NCBI GenBank assembly: GCA_020720455.1
Contig: DYOQ01000011.1
Coordinates: 13,089 to 47,461 of the forward strand
Length of the DNA stretch: 34,373 bases
Reading direction: 5' to 3'
DNA from: Bdellovibrio sp.
Lineage (GTDB): Bacteria > Bdellovibrionota > Bacteriovoracia > Bacteriovoracales > Bacteriovoracaceae
Shown: positions 1 to 7,196 of the stretch, one piece after another
Layout: every line of letters begins with the position of its first letter
How positions within the stretch are numbered: the first letter of the stretch is position 1
Position numbers and translations under genes: made by a program
Notes under the pieces: generated by a model
What the model was told of the DNA's origin: nothing
Seen by the model: the letters and a program-made list of their open reading frames with translations, nothing else
Databases searched by the model: none

Positions 1-11
1 ATGAGAGTGAA

Positions 12-755
12 ATGAGATTTGTTGCGATTAGTGATTTTCATATTACAGATAGGTTTGATCTTGCGTATTCCAAGGTCATTGATTTTCTTAAGAGTGAGGT
101 TTGCCAAGAAGTAGATGTGATAATATTTTTAGGAGATATGTTTGATTTGATGGCCGGATGTCATAACGCATATATTAAAGAATACCAAGAGTTTTTTAAT
201 CAGATCACGGTCATTTTAAATTTAGGAAAAATGGTTGCATACCTAGAGGGAAATCACGATGTTCATCTAAATAAACTTTTTAAAGTTGCTTGTTCTGGAG
301 CCTCAGGTTTTGTTAACGTTCACAAAAAATTTATTATCAAAGATTATAATGATCACAGAATTCTTTTTTCTCATGGAGATGAATTATTATCTAATGATCC
401 TGCATACTCGCTATATAAAAAAATAATAACAAGTCCGCCACTTGAGTTTATTGCAGACTATCTGATGCCGTACTCGATGCTTCATGCGATTGGAACAAGG
501 GCATCGAAAAACTCAAGAAAAAGACATGAGAACAACTATACTGAGGATGTTGAAAGTGATATTCGCAGTAATCTTAGATCTGGAGTAGAGGCCCAGTGGA
601 AACTGAATAATTTTGATCTTGCGATAGTTGGGCATAGTCACATTTTAGATGAGTATGTATCACCAAGCGGTTTTAAATATTATAATATTAGTGGACCAAA
701 GGGATGTTTTAAATATTTTGATAGTGATGGTTTAGTGGTTAAAGAGATGCCATAA
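12..755 (+). CDS. LpxH-like metallophosphatase (UDP-2,3-diacylglucosamine pyrophosphatase family)
   Basis: This is a 247-residue calcineurin-like phosphoesterase. All metal-binding blocks are visible in order: SDFH (D8, H10), LGDMFDL (D42), EGNHD (N81, H82), SHGDEL (H121) and VGHSH (H208, H210). The HGD block followed by an aspartate-rich turn fits the family that cleaves UDP-2,3-diacylglucosamine in lipid A synthesis at the inner face of the inner membrane. The family's LpxH usually has GNRD where this protein has GNHD, so another pyrophosphatase substrate is possible and no symbol is given. The start ATG is preceded by GAGAG. A TGA in frame 1 at 13-15 overlaps this ATG as ATGA, so an upstream gene lying mostly outside the window may be translationally coupled. 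Its 3' end overlaps the convergent recN gene by 17 bases. Confidence 0.8.
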   Translation: MRFVAISDFHITDRFDLAYSKVIDFLKSEVCQEVDVIIFLGDMFDLMAGCHNAYIKEYQEFFNQITVILNLGKMVAYLEGNHDVHLNKLFKVACSGASGFVNVHKKFIIKDYNDHRILFSHGDELLSNDPAYSLYKKIITSPPLEFIADYLMPYSMLHAIGTRASKNSRKRHENNYTEDVESDIRSNLRSGVEAQWKLNNFDLAIVGHSHILDEYVSPSGFKYYNISGPKGCFKYFDSDGLVVKEMP

Positions 756-2379
756 GCTCCGCGTGCTCTTTTACTTTGCTTCCATAATGTTCGTTAATTA
801 TTGACTCCGTTCGAATGTTATCATTAGCACTGGATTTTGCAGACTTAGTTACTTCAATGAGCTTGTCAGCATTGATAGCAATTTGTGGAAGGTGTGTAAT
901 GGCAATAACCTGAGAATCTTTTGAAACTTCCTTAAGAGCTTTTCCAATTGTCGTAGCGGTTTTTCCTCCGACGCCTGTGTCAATCTCGTCAAAAAGAAAA
1001 ACAGAAATTGAATCATTTACAGATAAAATTTGTCTCATTGATAGTAAAATTCTAGAGAGCTCCCCTCCTGATGCTATATCTGATAGCTTATGAAACCCTT
1101 CTCCTGGGTTAGTCTGTGCCATAAAAGAAATTTCAGAAAATCCTGTTGGGCCAAGGTTGTTAGATTTTTGTACTTTAAGTTCAATTTGTGCTCCCTCCAT
1201 TCTGAGGTGTTGCACACTCTTGGTGAGCTTCTCAGACAAAATACATGAAGAGGTGTGGCGTGATAGGTGAAGGGCCTCTGCAATTTTTTTTGCCTTAGAT
1301 GTTAATAATGTAATAGCTTCTTTGGATTCATTAAGTTTTGTTTCAACATTTGATATTGAATTTAGTTCGTTTTGAAGCTCTGTAAATTGAGTAAGAACGC
1401 TTGTTGTAGTACCGCCAAATTTTCTTTTTAGTGCTTGGTATTGGTCAAGTTTATCAACTGTTGATTCTAGTAATTCAGGATCGAATTCTCTGTCTGTAAA
1501 TTTGGAGAGTGTGAAAGAAACGTCTTCTAATATGCCAGCAGCAGATTGAAGTGATTCAACTTGAGATAAAATGTCTTTGTTTTTTGAGCTAGATAAAATT
1601 TTGATTGCCTGTTTGATTTGCTCGATACTGCACGGTGATTCTTCACCGTCAGAAATAATTTTGTTAGCAGAGACGATATATTTAAGTTCAGACTGAAGAG
1701 TTACTAATTCTGCTTTGACTCTTAGTAGTTCATTTTCTTCTTCTGTTGAAGGGTTAAGTTTTGAGATTTCACTAATTTGAAATGTTAAATAATCTTTTTT
1801 TTGCTCAAGTTCTAATTGCTTCCTCGAAAGTGTTTCGACTGTTTTTTCAAGCTCAGTGATTTTAGCGTACGTATTAATATATTCATCGAGTAGTTGATTA
1901 TTTTTTGCAAATGAGTCCAAAAGGACCATTTGGTATTTGCTACTCATTAATTTTTGATTTTCAAATTGGCCAACTAGATCAACAAATCTTCTTGTTGCTT
2001 TTATTATGGCCGCGGTAGTGGTTGTTTGATGGTTTAAAAATATTTTAGATTTCCCGCTATCATAAACAATTCGTTTGATAACTATTTCCTTCTCAATAAT
2101 TGGAAAACCACTGTCTTCAAAATAATTGAAAATAGATTTATCGTCAGTTGTAAAGATTGCTTCAATGACTGCAAACTCGGAACCTTGACGGACACATTTT
2201 TTATCAGACCGACCACCAAAGATAAGTTGTAAAGCTTCAAGTATAAGGCTTTTTCCAGATCCAGTTTCACCAACAATTGCGTTGAAACCACTATCGAAGT
2301 GAATTGTTTGTGACGTAAATGTCGCAAAATTATTAACGGTGAGTTTATCAAGCATTAATTTATTTTTGAGATTTGGCAT
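739..2379 (-). CDS. recN: DNA repair protein RecN
   Basis: RecN is an SMC-like ATPase that acts in double-strand break repair by recombination. From the preferred start it has 546 residues, normal for the family. The Walker A motif is GETGSGKS (about 37-44), the long middle region is charged coiled coil, the ABC signature is ASGGELSR (about 436-443), and Walker B FLFDEID leads into the D-loop and an ITHLPQ switch histidine. An ATG at 2400 gives a longer form but has no ribosome binding site. The ATG at 2379 has AGAGAG seven bases upstream, so it is preferred. A third ATG at 2355 lacks such a site. The start overlaps the end of nadK by 20 bases, making recN the last gene of the long flagellar operon. 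Its tail overlaps the convergent metallophosphatase gene. Confidence 0.96.
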   Translation of the reverse strand: MPNLKNKLMLDKLTVNNFATFTSQTIHFDSGFNAIVGETGSGKSLILEALQLIFGGRSDKKCVRQGSEFAVIEAIFTTDDKSIFNYFEDSGFPIIEKEIVIKRIVYDSGKSKIFLNHQTTTTAAIIKATRRFVDLVGQFENQKLMSSKYQMVLLDSFAKNNQLLDEYINTYAKITELEKTVETLSRKQLELEQKKDYLTFQISEISKLNPSTEEENELLRVKAELVTLQSELKYIVSANKIISDGEESPCSIEQIKQAIKILSSSKNKDILSQVESLQSAAGILEDVSFTLSKFTDREFDPELLESTVDKLDQYQALKRKFGGTTTSVLTQFTELQNELNSISNVETKLNESKEAITLLTSKAKKIAEALHLSRHTSSCILSEKLTKSVQHLRMEGAQIELKVQKSNNLGPTGFSEISFMAQTNPGEGFHKLSDIASGGELSRILLSMRQILSVNDSISVFLFDEIDTGVGGKTATTIGKALKEVSKDSQVIAITHLPQIAINADKLIEVTKSAKSSANDNIRTESIINEHYGSKVKEHAELMASL

Positions 2380-3292
2380 ATCGATTCTCTCTTTTTCCAT
2401 GGAAAAATTTAGTTTTCAAAGTGTCAAAATAGGTACGTTTAGGATTTTGGACTAGAAGGACAAACTTCTTTTTGCAACAGCTAATATTAATTTTCTCAGT
2501 TTGTTTTACATGAACGGCCAACTGTCCATCTAACGTTAGCGTAATTAGTTGTGTCGTTTCAGGAATTGATATTGTAATTGTTGCGTTGTTAGGAACAACA
2601 AGTGGACGATGAGTTAAGCTGTGCGGACAAATCGGAGTTAATATAACAGCGTTAACATCTGGGTGAATTATTGGTCCGCCAGCTGCGAGTGAATATGCCG
2701 TTGAACCAATTGGAGAACTAACAATTAGGCCATCACCCGACAAATCATAAATGTGTTCGTCGTTACTTGAAACTTTCAGGGTAAACATTCGAGAGATATC
2801 GTTCTTATTTAATACGGCGTCATTTAGAAAGAATGATTTAATTCTATTTTTTTCGTTTTTGATAATTTCTACGCAATAGAGTTTTTGCTTTATGATTGAG
2901 TATTTTTTATTCAAGCAGTTTACAACAGCATCTAGGTAGTCGGCTTCAGAAAATTCTGTGATAAAGCCAAGGTGGCCCATATTTACGCCTAGGATTGGTA
3001 TTTGTCTGTTGGACATTTTTCTGCAAGTGCCAATTAGCGTTCCATCTCCTCCGAGAGTTATTATCAGATCAGGTTCATTATAAAGAACTGATTCTGGTAC
3101 AAACGTTATTGCTGAAGAGGTGTGTACAATAGCGTTTACACGCATAGATTCACGTTCATTGAACATTATATTGCACTTGTGCTTGATTAGTAGATTTGTT
3201 AATTCGCTAAGCATAGCTTTAATATCTTTTGCTTCGCCTGGTTTTAAAATAATAGAAATGCTTTTTGGTGAGCGGTATTGCGTGCTTGACAT
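2360..3292 (-). CDS. nadK: NAD kinase
   Basis: NAD kinase phosphorylates NAD to NADP in the cytoplasm. The 310-residue protein shows the diagnostic GGDGTL motif (81-86, with D83 as the expected catalytic aspartate), NMGHLGF (104-110), the FLNDAVLNK nucleotide-binding block (155-163), DGLIVSSPIGSTAYSLAAGGP (187-207), and a PHSLTHRP strand near 223-230. The start ATG has GAAAGG seven bases upstream, located over the stop of the response regulator gene only three bases away. Translation of the two is therefore likely linked. The end overlaps recN. A nadK-recN pair is common in bacteria, but attachment to a flagellar operon is unusual. Confidence 0.96.
   Translation of the reverse strand: MSSTQYRSPKSISIILKPGEAKDIKAMLSELTNLLIKHKCNIMFNERESMRVNAIVHTSSAITFVPESVLYNEPDLIITLGGDGTLIGTCRKMSNRQIPILGVNMGHLGFITEFSEADYLDAVVNCLNKKYSIIKQKLYCVEIIKNEKNRIKSFFLNDAVLNKNDISRMFTLKVSSNDEHIYDLSGDGLIVSSPIGSTAYSLAAGGPIIHPDVNAVILTPICPHSLTHRPLVVPNNATITISIPETTQLITLTLDGQLAVHVKQTEKINISCCKKKFVLLVQNPKRTYFDTLKTKFFHGKRENRYAKSQK
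2387..2392 (-). promoter_or_regulatory. Ribosome binding site that decides the recN start
   Basis: On the minus strand AGAGAG lies seven bases before the ATG at 2379. The upstream ATG at 2400 has only AT-rich sequence before it. This favours the shorter RecN. The site lies close to the 3' end of nadK, which suggests coupled translation. Confidence 0.5.
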
Positions 3293-3295
3293 AAT

Positions 3296-3661
3296 TTACC
3301 TTTCAATATTGCAGAAAATATTTATCGCTTCATCTATATCACTAAATGGTTTAGTTAGTAACCTACAACCATAGGCCTTTGCCTTTTTTAAAACTTGATC
3401 GGAGCTATAAGCAGTAATAATTACGAAGATTTTTTCTATTTCGTAGAGAGAATATTTTTTCTTTGATTCTTCAATGACGTCGAAGCCGCTGACGTCTTGC
3501 AGCATTAGGTCACAAATAATTCTATCATAATGGTTATTTAAAATTTCATCAATAGCATCAATGCCGCTGCTCTTAGCTGTTACATTGTGGCCCCTTTTTT
3601 TGATCAGTATTGTTAGTGACTTTTGAATTAAGAGTTCATCTTCAATTAATAAAATTTTCAC
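3296..3661 (-). CDS. Single-domain response regulator (CheY-like receiver)
   Basis: This is a stand-alone receiver domain of 121 residues with no DNA-binding or enzymatic output domain. It has the acidic pocket E7/D8/E9 in IEDE, the phospho-acceptor D51 in CDLML, the switch T83 in ITAYS and K104 in TKPF. The start is read as GTG at 3661 because its GTGA overlaps the TGA of the histidine kinase gene by four bases and the receiver fold begins there. A longer ORF from 3706 would add 15 residues that do not resemble a receiver. It is almost certainly the partner of the kinase immediately upstream. Position in a flagellar operon suggests motor or filament-assembly control, but that is inference. 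Confidence 0.9.
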   Translation of the reverse strand: MKILLIEDELLIQKSLTILIKKRGHNVTAKSSGIDAIDEILNNHYDRIICDLMLQDVSGFDVIEESKKKYSLYEIEKIFVIITAYSSDQVLKKAKAYGCRLLTKPFSDIDEAINIFCNIER

Positions 3662-4980
3662 GTGATTGTACCAAGAGGTAATGTAAGAGTAAAGCAGGCA
3701 CCCCATTCATTAAGGTTGTTTGCTGCACGAACTGTTCCACCAAGTTCCGTTGCTAAATATTCACATATTGTAAGGCCAAGTCCCGTCCCTCGCTCCTTTG
3801 TAGTAAAAAAAGGTTCGAAAATATTATTCACAATGTTGGCCGGGATCCCATTACCATTATCCTTTATAGAAATTGATACGGACGTTGGGAGAATATTTAC
3901 AATGACTTCAATTAGTTTGTCACGATTGACTTTAGCAAGTTCGTGAGCAGCATTGATTATAAAGTTAAATAGAATTTGTACTATCCATGTGCGGTTTGTA
4001 TTCACGAGGATTTGAGCATCACCACTGGTGTTTAGATACGTCGTGGTTCTTTTAATTTCACGACAAACACTTTTTGTTATGATGATTGATTCTTTAATAA
4101 TTGATTTTAAATCACACACAGAAGATTCTTTCTTTATGGCATACAAATTTGAAAAATTATCGATTATTGATTGGCATCGAGATGCTTCTGATGAGATAGC
4201 GTTAACAAGGTCAATTCCATCGCCACTAATTTTATCGGTGAGTAGACCTGCTGTGAGTTTGATTCCAAAAATCGGGTTACTTAGTTCGTGCTTTAGTGTG
4301 TTTAGCAACTCGCCAAGAAGTTCAATTTTTCTAACATGGTAGTTTTTTGATTTGAGTTCTTTGTCAGTGATAGGTTCACTCTCTAGAATTTTAATTGCAT
4401 TTGAAAGAATAACGTTTCGGTGTGTTTGCTTTTCTTCATTGATTTTTGCAAGGATTTGTTTTTTAAAAGAAGAGATTACTCGATAAAACGTGTCGTACTC
4501 AAAATTACTCGGGGGCAAAAAATCATTTCTAGAAAGTAAAACTATCAACTGATGAGTGCTGGCATCTAGTGCAACAGCTAAAAAGACGCCGACTATGTTG
4601 AGGTGGCGACTAAGTAGTTGTGATTGGTCAAAGAGTTTATTCTTACTCCTTCTGATGATTTCATAGATTGAGTTAAACTCTTGCGCAGGAACGATGCTTT
4701 TTGTTGATGCGGAGGCGTTTGTGCATGAATAAAGGCTAGTCGTTTCCTTCGCCCCTTTTTCGTGAATGAGACATTGGCAGGCCGTGTATTTTTTAAAAAA
4801 AACAAGGCTTAGAATATTTGCAGGCAAATTATCAATAGATTTAAATTTATTAATAAAAGTTTCATATGCAGGTGAGAGTTGGATTAAAATAGTTTCGATG
4901 TCGCTTGGACTATTTGTTAAGCTGTGTGACGAACTACGCTTAGTACTCTTGCCATTGGGGTTATGCAGTCGCTGTGCCAT
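3658..4980 (-). CDS. Soluble sensor histidine kinase
   Basis: This 440-residue kinase has no membrane segment, so it should act in the cytoplasm. The H-box is LKHELSNPI with H231 as phosphorylation site. The ATPase part has an N-box (FNFIINAAHELAK, N343), G1 DNGNGIP (374-380), an F-box FEPFFTT (388-394) and G2 GTGLGL (398-403). Residues about 50-180 look like a degenerate GAF-type sensor domain with several cysteines. Residues 1-27 are polar, serine-rich and probably disordered. Its ATG overlaps the preceding gene by 64 bases, and no other plausible start or clear ribosome binding site exists nearby. It hands over to the receiver gene by a GTGA overlap. Confidence 0.92.
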   Translation of the reverse strand: MAQRLHNPNGKSTKRSSSHSLTNSPSDIETILIQLSPAYETFINKFKSIDNLPANILSLVFFKKYTACQCLIHEKGAKETTSLYSCTNASASTKSIVPAQEFNSIYEIIRRSKNKLFDQSQLLSRHLNIVGVFLAVALDASTHQLIVLLSRNDFLPPSNFEYDTFYRVISSFKKQILAKINEEKQTHRNVILSNAIKILESEPITDKELKSKNYHVRKIELLGELLNTLKHELSNPIFGIKLTAGLLTDKISGDGIDLVNAISSEASRCQSIIDNFSNLYAIKKESSVCDLKSIIKESIIITKSVCREIKRTTTYLNTSGDAQILVNTNRTWIVQILFNFIINAAHELAKVNRDKLIEVIVNILPTSVSISIKDNGNGIPANIVNNIFEPFFTTKERGTGLGLTICEYLATELGGTVRAANNLNEWGACFTLTLPLGTIT

Positions 4981-5396
4981 TTAACAAGGTTATCTTTTAG
5001 TTCGTATTCTAGCAAGTCACAAATGAGTGAGATATTGTTATCCTTATGTGCAGCTAGGATTTCTTTTAAGATAGACATCAAGTGTGTTTCACAACGGTTG
5101 TATTTTTCAATAATATCTAGTGTTGCCTGTTCATCGGCAGTGTTGCATACATTAAGAATCTTGGTTGTTATCGTGACGGTGAGTTCTAACATTTTAGTGA
5201 GTTCAATAAACATTTTGTTTGCTTCTACAATATTGTTTGATTGAAAGAGGCCCGTAGTTTTGCTAATAACTGATTGGATGTTGTCAATGTAACCTGATAC
5301 AGACGAAGCTGATTCAGATGCTAGAGCAATACGGTCCAAGTTTGTTGCAGCAGGATTTTTTTTGTCTGTAGTTACGCTTGCTGAATCATTAATCAT
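4917..5396 (-). CDS. Uncharacterised helical protein of the flagellar operon
   Basis: I do not recognise this 159-residue protein. It has no signal peptide or membrane segment. After a polar N-terminus (1-20) it appears almost wholly alpha-helical, with heptad-like hydrophobic spacing and cysteines near residues 105, 118, 137 and 146, which could make it a small bundle or adaptor. The ATG overlaps the TGA of the GT9 gene as ATGA at 5393-5396, which strongly supports the start. Its last 21 codons are read again in another frame as the beginning of the histidine kinase. Possible roles include a partner of the kinase or of the glycosyltransferases; the sequence does not decide. Confidence 0.75.
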   Translation of the reverse strand: MINDSASVTTDKKNPAATNLDRIALASESASSVSGYIDNIQSVISKTTGLFQSNNIVEANKMFIELTKMLELTVTITTKILNVCNTADEQATLDIIEKYNRCETHLMSILKEILAAHKDNNISLICDLLEYELKDNLVKWHSDCITPMARVLSVVRHTA

Positions 5397-7072
5397 ACGG
5401 TTACCCCTGCATTTGTAGTGCTAAATTTCGTATTGTTTTTTATATCATATTGAGTAAGAATTTTTTCGATTAGTTCGTACATTATAGCGATGACTGTCGC
5501 GTAGTCGTTGAAAGTAATGTATGAGTTCTCGGTTATTGCTACTAGCGTCCCCCCGGGAAGGTTGCTTTTACAAACCTGAAAATAGTCGATTATGGGTGCT
5601 AGAAGTGGAAAGCTTTTTCTGACAATTTCTTGGAGATTGTCAATTTCGTCAATGTTTGCGGAGTGTTTTTTAATTTGATCTATTTTGGGAGGGGTGCAGG
5701 TAATATCTTCTAGAATATATCTTGAATATTTTTTACCAAATTCACAAAGATCGTATAAGTGTTGTAGGCCGGAAGCGTAGTGCTTTAATTCACTAGCAGT
5801 TTTAGCGTTTAGAGACGGAAACGGTAAATTTTCTTCGATTTCATCAAAGAAAAAATTCCAACATATCCGATACATTGTTGTCAAGATATGTGCAACCTCA
5901 CTTTCGTTCTTGGTTAGCTCAACTAGTGAAAGTTTATTCTGTAGGGTTATAGATGATTTGTAGATTCTGATCCCATCTAGATTGCAGCTCGGGGTGTATT
6001 TTAAAATAGTCTCTAGTGTTACATCTTGATTTTGAATTGCATTCTGTGCAATCGCGGTTATCGCTTGATAATGGATTTTCGAGTGACACCCAAGCAGTGG
6101 GCATTTCTCATTTATTTCGCAAGGGAAACAGTTAATTTTTGGAGTAACGACGATATTATTTTTCCCGTATGGAACTGTTTCTATAGGACGAACAGGTCCA
6201 AGTGACAATGTAATTGATTGTGTTCCTGTAGTAGATGCAATGTGGCCAACCATTGAATCATTACCAATAAAGAGTGCTGACTCTCTCATAATTTTTTCAA
6301 TATCACTTATCTCGCTTGATCCTGTGAGGTTTAGTATGTTGTCTTTGACTTTTTGAATAAGGGGAGAGTTAAGGATTGCACTTGCTTGAGTCATATCATT
6401 TTTTGCACCGACAATAACTATTTTCCACATAGGGTTTTGTTTAATAATAGTATAAATTAAGTCAGTCCACTTGATCGTGCCCCAGGTTTTTTTTGTTTCT
6501 GACGAGAATGGGTGTATTACAATCTGTTTTTTTCTGGTCGCTGATTTTTGTTGATCAAGAATAAACGGAGCACCAATTATACTCGAATATATGTCTACAA
6601 GAGAGTATGGGTTTAGAGTACCTCTCATTACACTAGCATAAATATGCTTTGACCATTTGTCGGAAATTATCACAGTACCATCTTTACCATACCACGGCCC
6701 AATCTTGTGCTTTGCTTTGATTAACGAGCAAAGATAAGACGAGGTTCTTGAAAAAGATAGATTTATGCATACGTCAATGTTTGAAGCGGAGATGTTAGAA
6801 ACAATTTTTTCTAGAGAAGTTGTCGCATCTGTAAGAGTTGTTTGATCGCCACTAGTAAATATCTCTTCTGGATCTATTAGGTGGCATTTCGTAAACGTTT
6901 TATTTAACCTATCAATAATTGGAGTCGCAAACTGCTTTCTCGCAACTAAAGTTATATTGAGACTAGGAATTGCTTTCTTCATGTATGAAGCAACCATCTC
7001 TGTTTGCAACAGATCTCCAATTCTAGTGATTTGGACTATGCAGATTGTGCTACTCTTTTTTTGTTGTACCAT
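5393..7072 (-). CDS. GT9 (heptosyltransferase-like) glycosyltransferase with C-terminal helical domain
   Basis: Residues 1 to about 350 form a two-lobed GT-B fold of family GT9. The acceptor-side loop is RIGDLLQT (17-24), the donor-side lobe begins near IVIHPFS (184-190), and the sugar-nucleotide region is FIGNDSMVGHIAS (268-280). A cysteine cluster C315-x2-C318-x5-C324-x4-C329 follows. Such clusters are common in GT9 and form an iron finger in the autotransporter heptosyltransferases of the TibC type. Residues 350-559 are an added helical domain unlike LPS heptosyltransferases. The ATG has GAGG six bases upstream. It overlaps the small ORF before it by 23 bases and the next gene by ATGA. A role in glycosylating flagellin or FliD is inferred from position; LPS sugar transfer is the alternative. 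Confidence 0.85.
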   Translation of the reverse strand: MVQQKKSSTICIVQITRIGDLLQTEMVASYMKKAIPSLNITLVARKQFATPIIDRLNKTFTKCHLIDPEEIFTSGDQTTLTDATTSLEKIVSNISASNIDVCINLSFSRTSSYLCSLIKAKHKIGPWYGKDGTVIISDKWSKHIYASVMRGTLNPYSLVDIYSSIIGAPFILDQQKSATRKKQIVIHPFSSETKKTWGTIKWTDLIYTIIKQNPMWKIVIVGAKNDMTQASAILNSPLIQKVKDNILNLTGSSEISDIEKIMRESALFIGNDSMVGHIASTTGTQSITLSLGPVRPIETVPYGKNNIVVTPKINCFPCEINEKCPLLGCHSKIHYQAITAIAQNAIQNQDVTLETILKYTPSCNLDGIRIYKSSITLQNKLSLVELTKNESEVAHILTTMYRICWNFFFDEIEENLPFPSLNAKTASELKHYASGLQHLYDLCEFGKKYSRYILEDITCTPPKIDQIKKHSANIDEIDNLQEIVRKSFPLLAPIIDYFQVCKSNLPGGTLVAITENSYITFNDYATVIAIMYELIEKILTQYDIKNNTKFSTTNAGVTV

Positions 7073-7196
7073 GGCCGTCCTCTTGGATAATGTGCTCTAG
7101 AAGAAGAACTAGCATGTCGTGTTCATCAAGAAGTTCTCCAGCAATTTTCTTAGCCTTTACGACCTTAACTTTTTCAGAAATCTCTTCTGTAATCAT
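7050..7196 (-). CDS. Small 48-residue protein between the two glycosyltransferases
   Basis: This ORF fills the otherwise empty gap between the two GT9 genes. Its ATG overlaps the TGA of the upstream GT9 gene exactly as ATGA (7193-7196), and its TAG lies 23 bases inside the downstream GT9 gene. The product is highly charged: it begins MITEEISEKVKVV, has a leucine/isoleucine-rich helix (residues about 21-38), and ends with a polar GHGTTKKE tail. It has no signal peptide. The same coupling style is used throughout the operon, which is the main support. I recognise no family. It could be a small helical subunit or regulator linking the two enzymes. Chance is the alternative, but a gap-filling ORF with a coupled start at this junction makes that less likely. 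Confidence 0.65.
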   Translation of the reverse strand: MITEEISEKVKVVKAKKIAGELLDEHDMLVLLLEHIIQEDGHGTTKKE

